Of a stretch of 64,000 nucleotides of DNA, positions 9,901 to 18,524 are shown one piece after another; position 1 is the first letter of the stretch; every line of letters starts with the position of its first letter. This DNA is from UBA1402 sp964575345. GTDB lineage: Bacteria; Bacteroidota; Bacteroidia; Bacteroidales; UBA1402. The position numbers were made by a program, and so were the translations under genes. The notes beneath the pieces are model-generated. The model had not been told where the DNA came from and did no database searches. It was given only the letters and a program-made list of their open reading frames with translations. The stretch covers positions 1 to 64,000 of the forward strand of contig CAZNQD010000002.1 of assembly GCA_964575345.1 (NCBI GenBank). Direction: 5' to 3'.

Positions 9901-10022
9901 TAGAGAGCCTCTACAAAAAACAGCCTGGCCCTGTTGTTGGGGAACACAATGCAGAGTTCATTCAGGCTGTCTGCATACTTGTTATAGATGTCTTCGGCGC
10001 AATAGTGCAGAAATGTTTTCAT
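6939..10022 (-). CDS. AddB-like PD-(D/E)XK nuclease family protein
   Basis: A 1027-residue protein resembling the AddB subunit of helicase-nucleases that resect double-strand breaks and load RecA. The N-terminus (FLHYCAEDIYNKYADSL, VFPNNRARLFF) is an inactivated helicase-like domain. The C-terminal third has the nuclease motif ICDYKTGGK (D894, K896). Cysteines in YLDCPLKYYYRY, just before the nuclease domain, and in CSYCDFKAIC at the end look like the four ligands of an AddB-type iron-sulphur cluster. The start at 10022 overlaps the stop of the upstream helicase gene as ATGA, meaning translational coupling; the longer reading frame to 10076 is rejected because it runs into that gene. The protein itself looks intact, although its partner is broken. 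Confidence 0.9.
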   Translation of the reverse strand: MKTFLHYCAEDIYNKYADSLNELCIVFPNNRARLFFVEALYKQAGKAIWAPEFSNISDLFKLHCPLELSDPVLLNSLLFKVYQKQGLDKESFDDFYPWGNLLLKDFDNIDKNLADAGQLFRNISELAAYSDDFDYLSPEQTAAIQQFFAHFETDRSELKKRFIRLWNELFNIYTQLREELRAGNMAYEGMLQRWVVEHFDDKQGFEAKSYLFVGFNALSSCEKFLFSRLQKAGKARFYWDYDHYYLNNPGHEAGHFIRENLKQFPNELHESCFDNWKQTAKKIQFIDSSTEHAQVHYASRWMEQNASKAQEGTKSLSADRDTAIVLCNENLLPGLLQCVPAQVEELNVTMGYPVKQTAVYHLIRQVLLLHCDNQGKKHFRSRYVLPLLQNPYIRKTSPAAAALEKELRIKNRLYPEYGELQQDALLSLLFSPVKTPYELGELLLSLFSLLSQTIDSEDEANSDDDAASMERGQTDNKTNEIYLPLFQEALFKSYTQVQRLNALLKKDLLEINLQTYKKLLLQLLDLSVPFSGEPLNGLQIMGLLETRCLDFKNILMLSVNEGQVPKNRADNSFIPYNLRRAFNLSGPEHQDAISAYYFFRALQRAENITLVYNSSTEGLNRGEMSRFMLQLTIETGLPVEILHLSSGIKALQNSPIQVPKTPALMQQLYDMYDHASAMENSQKRYLSPSMLNTYLDCPLKYYYRYLRKLKKEEELSEQMDPLCFGTIFHAAAQYLYTGLILQKNGRKHSHEDILASMEDTRAFNLALNPPDSVAGDRLNGRIEAADLQALFADKAHLERTVEHFMAKEFFRLKDRQSLPALNGEQLIQRKLLVQFLKFLLKQDQDYAPFELLGLETTVEKYLVISPAPDSRIKLRIGGIIDRMDKKDGTIRICDYKTGGKAEETSFANDLFKSDKKRNGHVFQTFLYAGIIKDRYPASMVKPGLMYIHQAGKPGYSSDIVLKNPVNPREKFLVDDFGALRETFETELQHVINELFDPAQSFDQTPVSENCSYCDFKAICFKKDKKQD

Positions 10023-13000
10023 AGCCTTACCTCCCCGGCTTCTACTTGTTCCACCTGTTGTTCGTCGACGTACCATAAGTAACCTTCTACCTCTTTGTGT
10101 CCCATTTGGCGGAGTAATTCCATATACCGGGCCACTTGCCTGCGGTATTTTGACACGACTTTTCCGAATTTAAAATCAATCACCACCACTTTGTCCTGTT
10201 GTCGAATAACTCTGTCAGGGCGCTTTTCGCGCAATTTGTGCTGAGTGTCTTCGTATAAAATAACGCATTCATTGTACAGACGGTAGTTGCCCGAATACCA
10301 TTCTTTTGCCTGAGGGTGTTCCAGGGCTGTCTGAGTATAGCGCAACAGCTCGTCCTGCTCCTCTTCGCCAATCAAACCTTCGGCCGCCAGCGAGCGTACG
10401 GCCATTGGGGCATCTGACTTCTTTTTGATGCGCGAAAACATTTTATGCAGGAGTTTGCCCCGGTCTATATAGCTGTTGTGAAATTCACCTCTGCTGCCTC
10501 CCAATACAAAATCGCGCGAAGGATTGGATTGCCGGAATCCGGTTTTGTGGGTGAAACTTCTGTACTCAACGGCGAAGTCCTGTTCGGTCCTTAAGTCTTT
10601 GTCCCCGTTTGAATCGGTACAGATGCCGCCGTATTCAAAACCGGCGACTTCGGCGTTTTCTGCTGTATCCTCCTCATTATCTGCGATTCCATCATCATCT
10701 TCATCGTCATCTTCAATAATCGGTTCATTTTCGACGATGTCTTTGGCTTTGAAGCAGGACGAAAACAAGGGATGAGCCGGGTCGGACAGTACTTTATAAA
10801 TTAATTGAGCTACTGATTTAATTTCCTGATTATTTTTAGTGCCTTTTTTTTCGGGTCTGGGAGCTTTGCTGCAGATTATTAAATTTTTTTCTGCCCGGGT
10901 AAAAGCCACGTACAGCAGGTTGAGGTTGTCGACGAATTGTTGTATGCATTCTTCCTGATACTCTTCTCTGAATATGGTATCATTCATACGTTTCTGGAAA
11001 TTAACCGGAATCAAAGGCAAAGCTGCGAAGGGCTGCAGGTCGGTATGACACCAGAGCAGGTTGCGCTGATCGCCTTCGGTGGACCAGTCGCAAAAAGCGG
11101 CAATAACGCTGTGGTATTGCAGGCCTTTGGCTTTGTGGATGCTAATGATGCGAATACCGTTCATGCTCGAGGCCCGGGGTAAATTGGTGCTGCTGAGATG
11201 TTCGTCCCAATAGCGCAGGAAGCTGTTCAGGTCGGAGGTGTTTTTTTCGAGAAATTCCTGCAGTTTATCCATAAAACTAAAAAGATAGCTTTCCTGAGCA
11301 GGTATTTTGCCGAGGTCAAAAAGACGTATCAACAAGTCGGCCAGTTCAAACAACGGAATATGAATCAATCCGTTCAACTGTGATTCGAAGCTTGCCGGCA
11401 ACTCTTCCTCAAAGGTCTCCGACTCTTTGCTGTAGATTTTGAAAAGTTTACTCCGGCATTGTTCGAGCTCTTCTTTTGCCAGCTTGTCGTCGGGATTAGC
11501 CAGTATTTTGAGGGCAGCAATCAGCAGTTGTACGGCGGGGGAGGCATCCAGACGAAAGGCCTCATCCGACACAATGGTATAGCAAAAGGGGCTGTCGGGA
11601 TGATCTGTCTGATATTGCGCAAAGTAGGTGGCAATCTCGGGTATATGCTTATTTTGACGTATCAATATGCAAATTTGATCTGGTTTAATTCCTTGTTCCT
11701 GAAGATATTCTACTTGTTTGACCACCTGTTCCAGGCTGTGCCGGTAATAATTTTTATCGTCCCGGACAAACAGGGCTTTCACCCAGCCTTTCTCCTCATT
11801 ACGGGGGCATTGTTGCTCTATTTCTCTGTAGGCCAGGGCAAGATCGGGGCAGTCTATTCCGAGTTTTTGTTCCAAAGAGGCTGTGGAGAGCAGGCTGGCC
11901 TGTTTGAAAAGGGCATTGTTGAATTGAACTATGCGTTGTTCGCTGCGGAAATTGCTGTTAAGCGCATTAAATTGCAGGGCTGTTCCGGCCAGTTCCTTCT
12001 CTAAATTGCCCAGGATTCGCCAGTCGCTGTTGCGCCAGCGATAAATGGCTTGTTTTTCGTCCCCTACCAGCAGGCTGTCGTAAGCCTTGGAAAGTCCTTC
12101 AAAAATCAGGGGCTTGAAGTTGGACCACTGGATGCGCGAAGTGTCCTGAAATTCGTCTATCATGATGTGTTGCAACTCTGTACCCGCTTTTTCGTACACA
12201 AAGGAGGTGTCGCTATCGCTTATGAGGGTTTTTAACAAGACCGCTGTGTCTGAAAGCAAAAAACGGTTTTGTTCCCGGTTGATGGCCCTGACTTCGAGGG
12301 AAATATCGGTGAGCAGGCCGATTTTGTAGATGTGTCTCAGGCTGAGGTTGCAGGAATGATAGAGGGAACAGAGTTGGGGCCGCTCAGCTTCGCATTCCTG
12401 CATAAATGGTATCAGCGTATTTTCGGCCAGTTTTATTATTTCGAACCGGATGGGTGTTTGGCGGTGGCCCATTTTTCGGGATCTGTAAGGGCTTGTTGAA
12501 CAATGGCATTTAAAAATTCTTCTTTGTATTTTTCGTCGAGCAGTTTTACAAAATAGCAGGCTACACCGCTTCATTTACCGGATAAATCATCAATTCAAAG
12601 CCCGTTCTGCGCGATAAGCTCAAAGAAACGCTGGCCCATTTTCCGGAGCTTTTCGCCGGCCTGGGTTTTGAGTTTATAGAGCTCCTTGCGATAGTCGTTT
12701 AGGAATGATTTATCGGAGCGCACCTGATAGAGTTCCTTCCCTCTGGACTGAAAAGATTCCGAAAATATTGTCTCGCCAAATTTTTTGAGGGCAGGAGCCA
12801 CTCTGCGGTCGCGTCCTTCGAACAGATTTTCTTCGATGTAATCCTGTATCCATTCGAGCAGTTCTTTGTTGTCCCCTGCTTTTTCTATCATCAGGTCTAC
12901 GGCCTCTTCCAGGATTTCGTCTTTTTCGAGCTCAATGTTCATGGAAGTGCCAAGCCCCCGCTCCCGGGCCAGGTTGCGCAGGATGCTCTGAAAAAAACTG

Positions 13001-13332
13001 TCGATGGTTTCTACTCTGAAGCGGCTGTAATCGTGTAATAAAAGACTTAAGGCTTGTTCTGCCCTGACAGCGATGCTCTGCCGCGACAGGCCGGTCTCCT
13101 GTTCCAGGGTTTTCAGCACCGGATTCTCTTTTTCGATACGGGGGTTTGCAAGCAGTTGCAGGTAATTGAGAATACGCTCCTTCATTTCGGCCGTGGCTTT
13201 GTTGGTACAAGTCACCGCCAGGATATGCCGGTAGGATTCAGGGTTTTTAATTAAAAGTTTGATGTATTCCACCGACAGACGCCAGGTTTTTCCTGAGCCG
13301 GCAGAGGCTTTGTAAATATTAATCCGGGCCAT
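10019..13332 (-). pseudogene. AddA/RecB-like UvrD-type helicase-nuclease, disrupted
   Basis: Would encode about 1104 residues if repaired, the usual length for the Bacteroidota family. The 5' part (13332-12595) carries Walker A ASAGSGKT and ends FELIAQNGL at a TGA (12597-12595). The same frame continues with family-like sequence IDDLSGK, meets a second TGA (12573-12571), continues SGVACYFVKLL and TDPEKWATAKHPSGSK, then stops at TAA. Adding one A at the A-run opposite 12439-12441 joins this frame to the long remaining part (IIKLAENT onward), which holds DEFQDTS (motif II), GDEKQAIYRWR, SIHKAKGLQ, YVAFTRAEKN (motif VI) and a RecB-type nuclease end with VIDFKFGK. An acidic linker rich in D/E lies near 10680-10740. 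Either a real decayed gene or a local sequence error; everything outside the 160-base lesion zone looks functional. Confidence 0.85.
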
Positions 13333-13394
13333 TTGCTGTTTTCAATGCTAATTTCCCCTCCGAGACAGAAAATCAGAGAAGAATTCTTATGTGC

Positions 13395-13402
13395 CAAAGA
13401 TA
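13395..13402 (-). promoter_or_regulatory. Candidate -7 box TATCTTTG for the helicase-nuclease operon
   Basis: On the minus strand this matches the Bacteroidota -7 consensus TAnnTTTG and lies 63 bases before the helicase start. No TTG is seen at the proper -33 distance, so the call is tentative. It is only nine bases from an oppositely oriented box for the GH3 gene. Confidence 0.4.
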
Positions 13403-13411
13403 GAAAATACT

Positions 13412-13419
13412 TACCTTTG
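13412..13419 (+). promoter_or_regulatory. Candidate -7 box TACCTTTG for the GH3 gene
   Basis: Matches TAnnTTTG and lies 43 bases before the GH3 start codon. No clear -33 TTG is present. It faces away from the minus-strand box at 13395-13402, giving a tight divergent arrangement. Confidence 0.45.
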
Positions 13420-13461
13420 TCGCTAGTACTACAAGGATAAAAATTGATTCATTCTGCATCC

Positions 13462-15615
13462 ATGAAAGCCGGGTTCTGCCTTTTTTGCCTCGCAGCACTG
13501 CTGATGCTTACTAACATTAACAGTGTTCTCTATGCCGCTGACAAGCTGTCGGCGCAAGAAGAAAAAAAGATACGCTCGCTTATCTCCAAAATGAGCCTCG
13601 AAGAAAAAGCCGGCTTGTTGCACGGCAATTCTAAATTTTACGTTGAGGCTGTCCCCAGGCTGGGTATTCCCGAACTGGCCCTTTCGGACGGCCCTCACGG
13701 AGTAAGAGCAGAAATCAACCGGGATAATTGGAATTACGCAGGTTGGACCAACGATTCCTCTACTTATTTTCCAACCGGAACAGCTCTCGCTGCCAGCTGG
13801 AATCCCGATCTTGCCCGTTTGCGCGGCGAAGTGCTGGGCGAGGAGGCCCGTTTCAGAGACAAAGATATTTTGCTGGGCCCTGGAGTGAACATTATCCGTT
13901 CTCCGCTCTGCGGCAGAAACTTCGAATACATGAGCGAAGACCCTTACCTGACTGCACAAATGGCAGCAGCCTACATCCGGGGTTTGCAGAGTCGCGATGT
14001 GGCAGCCTGCGTCAAGCATTTCCTGGCCAACAACCAGGAAACCGACAGAGGTTCGGTGGATGTGCACATGAGTGACCGGGCTTTTCATGAAATATATTTG
14101 CCGGCGTTTAAAGCCGCCGTGCAGGAGGCAGGTACCTATTCCATCATGACGGCTTACAACAAGTTTCGGGGTCTCTGGTGTGCCGAGCAGCCTTATCTGC
14201 TCGACAGTCTTATGCGACAGGACTTGGGTTTTGACGGGATTTTTGTCAGTGACTGGAACGGTACTCATTCTACATTGGCTTCTGCTAAAGCGGGTTTGGA
14301 CCTGGAGATGGGCACCGAGAAGCCTTACAACGAATATTATTTTGCGCAGCCTCTGATCGATGCCGTCCGCAAAGGCGAATTGCCCGAATCTTTGGTCGAC
14401 CGTAAAGTGGCCGGGATGCTACGCCTGATGATGAAACTCAACATTTTCAACCCCGCTAAGCGCTTCGTAGGTAGTTTTAATACCACCGAACACCAGCAGG
14501 CCACGTATCGCTCGGCAGCTGAATCGATCGTGTTGCTCAAGAATGACAATAGTATTTTGCCTCTGGATGCAACCAAAATAAAATCGCTGGCTGTCATTGG
14601 TGATAATGCCACCCGCAAACATTCTTTCGGCGGCCAGAGTTCTGAAATCAAAGCCTTGTACGAAGTGACTCCTCTGGAAGGATTGAAAAACAGGGCCGAA
14701 GCTCAGTTCGAGATCCGTTTTGCCCAAGGTTATCAAAAAAGCCGTCAGCCTTCGGACAAGCCTGACTGGGACTTGATTGACGAAGCGGCTGCCCTGGCGG
14801 CTCTATGCGATGTGGCTGTTGTAATGGCCGGCCTCAATCACGACTACGATACCGAGTCGCTCGACAAACCCGATATGGCTCTGCCTTATGGCCAGCTGGA
14901 GCTGATCAGGGCCGTGGCCAAAGCCAACCCCAACACCATAGTGGTGATGATTGCCGGTTCAGCGGTTGACATGGCCGGTTTTAATTACCGGGTTCCCGGA
15001 CTGCTTTGGGCCTGGTACAATGGAATGGAAGGCGGTAATGCCCTGGCTGACGTCTTGCTGGGCAAGGTCAATCCTTCGGGCAAAATGCCTTTCAGCCTGC
15101 CGGTTTGCCTGGGACAGTCGAACGCCCATGCTTTGGGAGAATTCCCGGGCCGCAACGGGCAAGTAAAATATTTTGACGATATTTTTGTTGGTTACCGCTG
15201 GTTCGATACCTACGACATTGCTCCCTTGTACCCCTTTGGACACGGCTTGTCTTATACTCAATTTAATTACTCGGAATTTCGTGTGGACAAAGAGGAATGG
15301 ACTATGGACGAAAAGCTTCGTCTCAGTATGGTACTCAGCAATGCAGGCCGGTGCGACGGAGCTGAAGTGGTTCAGTTGTACATTTCCGACCCGGAATCGG
15401 AATTGCCCCGGCCCCAAAAAGAACTCAAGGCCTTTCAAAAAGTCTTTCTCAAAGCCGGCGAAAGCCGTCAGCTGGTTTTTGAGTTAGCCATGAGCGATCT
15501 GGCCTATTACAACGACATTAAACAGGAATGGCTGCTGGAACCGGGCATGATTAAGTGTTTGCTGGGCTCTTCGTCGAGAGACATCAGGCAGGAAATAAAT
15601 ATCAAGGTCAACTAA
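13462..15615 (+). CDS. Glycoside hydrolase family 3 (beta-glucosidase/xylosidase-like), secreted
   Basis: A 717-residue GH3 enzyme. The start at 13462 (MKAGFCLFCLAALLML) gives a proper type I signal peptide; the upstream TTG at 13444 is less likely. The N-terminal barrel has LALSDGPHGVRAE and KHFLANNQETDRG, and the catalytic nucleophile is D264 in FVSDWNG. The second, alpha/beta sandwich domain starts near residue 350 (ESIVLLKNDNSILPL), and a C-terminal fibronectin-III-like domain contains GAEVVQLYISDPES. Together these parts form the usual three-domain GH3 layout. It probably acts in the periplasm on beta-linked oligosaccharide ends; the exact sugar (glucose, xylose) cannot be told. No sugar transporter lies next to it, but GH51, GH2 and pectate-lyase genes are elsewhere in the window. 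Confidence 0.94.
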   Translation: MKAGFCLFCLAALLMLTNINSVLYAADKLSAQEEKKIRSLISKMSLEEKAGLLHGNSKFYVEAVPRLGIPELALSDGPHGVRAEINRDNWNYAGWTNDSSTYFPTGTALAASWNPDLARLRGEVLGEEARFRDKDILLGPGVNIIRSPLCGRNFEYMSEDPYLTAQMAAAYIRGLQSRDVAACVKHFLANNQETDRGSVDVHMSDRAFHEIYLPAFKAAVQEAGTYSIMTAYNKFRGLWCAEQPYLLDSLMRQDLGFDGIFVSDWNGTHSTLASAKAGLDLEMGTEKPYNEYYFAQPLIDAVRKGELPESLVDRKVAGMLRLMMKLNIFNPAKRFVGSFNTTEHQQATYRSAAESIVLLKNDNSILPLDATKIKSLAVIGDNATRKHSFGGQSSEIKALYEVTPLEGLKNRAEAQFEIRFAQGYQKSRQPSDKPDWDLIDEAAALAALCDVAVVMAGLNHDYDTESLDKPDMALPYGQLELIRAVAKANPNTIVVMIAGSAVDMAGFNYRVPGLLWAWYNGMEGGNALADVLLGKVNPSGKMPFSLPVCLGQSNAHALGEFPGRNGQVKYFDDIFVGYRWFDTYDIAPLYPFGHGLSYTQFNYSEFRVDKEEWTMDEKLRLSMVLSNAGRCDGAEVVQLYISDPESELPRPQKELKAFQKVFLKAGESRQLVFELAMSDLAYYNDIKQEWLLEPGMIKCLLGSSSRDIRQEINIKVN

Positions 15616-15658
15616 AGCCAAAGAAATTATTCAATAAAGCGCATGATATAGTACAAAT

Positions 15659-16678
15659 ATGAACAAAAGCATCAATTGGTCTGAATTGTCGTTTGGCTAT
15701 TTGCCCACCGACTACAATGTCCGTTGCTATTTTCGCAGGGGCAAATGGGGAGAACTGGAAGTTTCGTCCTCTGAAAACATTTCTATGCACATGGCTGCCA
15801 CGTGTCTGCATTACGGTCAGGAAGCGTTTGAAGGTTTAAAAGCCTTCAAGGGGAAAGACGGAAAAATCCGTATTTTTCGTCTGGACGAAAACGCTAAACG
15901 TCTGCAATCTTCGGCCGAAACTATTTTGATGGAAAAATTTCCATTGGAAATGTTTAAAGAGGCCGTACTGAAAGTGATAAAATTGAACGAAGCGTATTGT
16001 CCGCCTTATGAATCGGGAGCTTCGCTCTACATCAGGCCTTTGTTGATCGGAACCGGCCCGAGAGTGGGAGTCAAACCGGCCGACGAGTATTTGTTTGTAG
16101 TATTTGTAACGCCTGTAGGCCCTTATTTCAAAGAGGGTTTTAAACCGACCAATATGGTGATTATGCGGGAATTTGACCGGGCTGCCCCACAGGGTACAGG
16201 ACATGTAAAGGTCGGTGGTAATTACGCCGCCAGTTTGCATTCCGGCGAGATTGCTCATACCAAAGGTTATTCAGCCGTCTTGTATCTTGATTCCAGAGAA
16301 AAAAAATACATAGATGAATGCGGACCTGCTAATTTCTTTTTAATCAGCGGAAAGAGCTATGTAACCCCGGCTTCGCATTCCATTTTGCCTTCCATTACCA
16401 ACAAAAGCCTTATGCAACTGGCTGAGGGTATGGGCATGGAAGTGATACGCAGACAAATCAGGGTAGAAGAGCTCAGTGATTTCGAAGAAGCCGGCGCTTG
16501 CGGTACCGCGGCTGTAATCAGCCCGGTGGGAAGGATAGACGATGCGGATACCGGGAAAAGCTACGTGTTTTCCAAAGACGGCAAACCGGGCAAAGTCTGT
16601 GAACAATTATACCACAAACTCAGGGCTATTCAGTACGGGGATGAGCCCGATACCTACGGCTGGATTACTATTGTGTAA
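15659..16678 (+). CDS. ilvE: Branched-chain amino acid aminotransferase
   Basis: Fold-type IV PLP enzyme that transfers amino groups between glutamate and the keto acids of valine, leucine and isoleucine. It has 339 residues, in the size range of the bacterial/eukaryotic long form. The motif LHYGQEAFEGLKAF, the PLP lysine K184 in HVKVGGNYAAS, and the GTAAVISPVG stretch near the C-terminus are diagnostic. It begins 43 bases after the GH3 gene and is followed after 19 bases by trmB, so it may belong to an ilvE-trmB-mrp transcript. No other branched-chain biosynthesis genes are in the window. Confidence 0.96.
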   Translation: MNKSINWSELSFGYLPTDYNVRCYFRRGKWGELEVSSSENISMHMAATCLHYGQEAFEGLKAFKGKDGKIRIFRLDENAKRLQSSAETILMEKFPLEMFKEAVLKVIKLNEAYCPPYESGASLYIRPLLIGTGPRVGVKPADEYLFVVFVTPVGPYFKEGFKPTNMVIMREFDRAAPQGTGHVKVGGNYAASLHSGEIAHTKGYSAVLYLDSREKKYIDECGPANFFLISGKSYVTPASHSILPSITNKSLMQLAEGMGMEVIRRQIRVEELSDFEEAGACGTAAVISPVGRIDDADTGKSYVFSKDGKPGKVCEQLYHKLRAIQYGDEPDTYGWITIV

Positions 16679-16697
16679 GTAAGGCTGTACCGGTTTT

Positions 16698-17453
16698 ATG
16701 GCAAAAAACAAACTGAAAAAATTTGAGGATCTGCACAACTGGGGACATGTGTTTGAGTTCCCGCTCAAAGAAGGCCGCCGGCCCGAATGTGAGTTCAAAG
16801 GACATTGGAGCCTAAGCGTATTTGGCAACGATCATCCTCTGGTTTTGGAGTTGGGTTGCGGCAAAGGAGAGTACACGGTGGGACTGGGTCGTTCGCGGCC
16901 GGATATGAATTTTATTGGTATAGACATCAAGGGGGCCCGCATGTGGAGCGGTGCCCGGCAGGCCCGGGAAGAAAATCTCGGGAACGTGGCTTTTTTACGC
17001 ACTCAGATTGAGTTGTTGAACAGCTTTTTTGCCCCCGGCGAAGTGGCCGAAATTTGGTTGACTTTTCCCGATCCACAAACGAAGAAAGTGCGCAAACGTC
17101 TCACTTCGACTTATTTCATGCGTATGTATCAGCAGGTTCTGGCTGCAAACGCCGTTTTACACCTCAAAACCGACAGCCGCTTTATGTATGAGTACAGCCT
17201 GGCCGTCTTAAAGGCCAATGCTCTGCCTCTTCTCTGCCGGACGCAGGATCTTTATTCGGATTCGCTTCCGGTTCCCGAAATACAGACATTTTACGAACAA
17301 CAATGGTTATTACGTGGCATTAAGATTAAATACCTCAAATGGTCCATTCCGGCAATCACTGACTGGAAAGAACCCGAAGTAGATATTGAACCGGACGAGT
17401 ACAGAAGTTTCGGACGAAGTGCCCGCGTATTACCAAAAGATAAACAACTATGA
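16698..17453 (+). CDS. trmB: tRNA (guanine-46-N7)-methyltransferase
   Basis: SAM-dependent enzyme that makes m7G at position 46 of the variable loop of tRNAs. The 251-residue protein shows the SAM-binding motif LELGCGKGEYT (about residues 50-60), GIDIKGARMW, and the family signature WLTFPDPQTKKVRKRLTS. It overlaps the next gene, the Mrp ATPase, by an ATGA, implying translational coupling. Length is somewhat above the minimal family size because of an N-terminal extension typical of Bacteroidota. Confidence 0.95.
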   Translation: MAKNKLKKFEDLHNWGHVFEFPLKEGRRPECEFKGHWSLSVFGNDHPLVLELGCGKGEYTVGLGRSRPDMNFIGIDIKGARMWSGARQAREENLGNVAFLRTQIELLNSFFAPGEVAEIWLTFPDPQTKKVRKRLTSTYFMRMYQQVLAANAVLHLKTDSRFMYEYSLAVLKANALPLLCRTQDLYSDSLPVPEIQTFYEQQWLLRGIKIKYLKWSIPAITDWKEPEVDIEPDEYRSFGRSARVLPKDKQL

Positions 17454-18517
17454 ACATTTATCCTAAATTGATTTTGGATGCCTTGTCCAAAGTGCGCTAC
17501 CCGGGAACCTCCCAAGACTTGGTTACTTCCGGCATGGTAGAAGACAACATTCGCATCGAAGGCAACAAAGTGAGCTTCTCGCTCATTTTTGAAAAACAAA
17601 ACGATCCCTTTATCAAATCGGTGGTCAAGGCTGCCGAAACGGCCATCCTGACTTATGTGGGAGAAGAGGTCGATATTAAAGGGAATATCAGGGTTGTCAC
17701 CCGCCCGGCCGCTCCTGCCAAGGAAGAGGAACCCCTGTTGCCCGGAGTAAAAAACGTTATTGTCGTTGCTTCGGGCAAGGGTGGCGTGGGTAAATCCACC
17801 ATTACCACCAATCTGGCGGTGGCTTTGGCCGCCGAAGGCTACAAAGTGGGCTTGCTGGATGCAGATATTTTCGGGCCTTCCATTCCCAAGATGTTAGATT
17901 TAGAGGAGGCCAGGCCGGCTATGGAAAATATTTTGGGACGCGATATGATTATTCCCGAAGAAAAATATGGGCTGAAAATTTTGTCTATAGGCTTTTTTGT
18001 GCAAAAAGAAAATGCCGTAATCTGGCGTGGCCCCATGGCCTCCAATGCCCTGAAACAGCTTATAGGCGATGCTTATTGGGGTGATCTGGATTATTTCCTC
18101 ATTGATTTGCCCCCGGGTACCAGCGATATTCATCTGACAATAATACAGAACCTTAAACTTTCGGGAGCCATTGTGGTTACCACCCCGCAACAGGTGGCAT
18201 TGTCCGATGCCCGCAAGGCGGTCGATATGTTCCAAAACAAAAAGATCAATATACCCGTCCTGGGTTTGGTCGAAAATATGTCTTGGTTTACTCCGGCCGA
18301 ACTGCCTCAAAACCGCTATTATCTTTTTGGCAAAGACGGGGGAGCAGAGTTGGCTGAAGAAAGAAGAGTTCCCTTGCTGGGACAGATACCTCTGGTGCAA
18401 AGTGTTTGCGAATCGGGTGACGCGGGAACGCCGGTGGCTCTGAACGCTGATACTGTAATGGGGCAGGCTTTCAGGCGGTTGGCTGCTGCTGTTCAGGAGC
18501 GTCTGGAAAAACGGTGA
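17450..18517 (+). CDS. Mrp/ApbC-family iron-sulphur carrier P-loop ATPase
   Basis: A 355-residue protein with an N-terminal MIP18/DUF59-type domain (residues 1-95) and a deviant-Walker P-loop domain with GKGGVGKST at residues 109-117, LLDADIFGPS and DLPPGTSDIHL. The Mrp/NBP35 family carries and delivers Fe-S clusters to target proteins in the cytoplasm. The CxxC pair found in many homologues is not seen at the ENMSWF position, which is common in the Bacteroidota form. Start codon overlaps the trmB stop. It converges with the rhomboid gene with only seven bases between stops. Confidence 0.93.
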   Translation: MNIYPKLILDALSKVRYPGTSQDLVTSGMVEDNIRIEGNKVSFSLIFEKQNDPFIKSVVKAAETAILTYVGEEVDIKGNIRVVTRPAAPAKEEEPLLPGVKNVIVVASGKGGVGKSTITTNLAVALAAEGYKVGLLDADIFGPSIPKMLDLEEARPAMENILGRDMIIPEEKYGLKILSIGFFVQKENAVIWRGPMASNALKQLIGDAYWGDLDYFLIDLPPGTSDIHLTIIQNLKLSGAIVVTTPQQVALSDARKAVDMFQNKKINIPVLGLVENMSWFTPAELPQNRYYLFGKDGGAELAEERRVPLLGQIPLVQSVCESGDAGTPVALNADTVMGQAFRRLAAAVQERLEKR

Positions 18518-18524
18518 TACTAGC

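Noticed and set aside
10019..12574. An independent 851-residue gene starting at 12574
   Set aside because: The first ~40 codons are in the wrong frame relative to the family; the ATG only arises from overlap with the in-frame TGA of the broken gene.
12571..12597. TGA recoding or selenocysteine in the helicase
   Set aside because: TGA is used as a normal stop for trmB, mrp and xerC in this window, there is no reason for selenocysteine at these sites, and a frameshift also lies close by.
13429..14268. Minus-strand frame opposite the GH3 gene
   Set aside because: No family resemblance and overlaps a clear signal peptide and catalytic domain on the plus strand.
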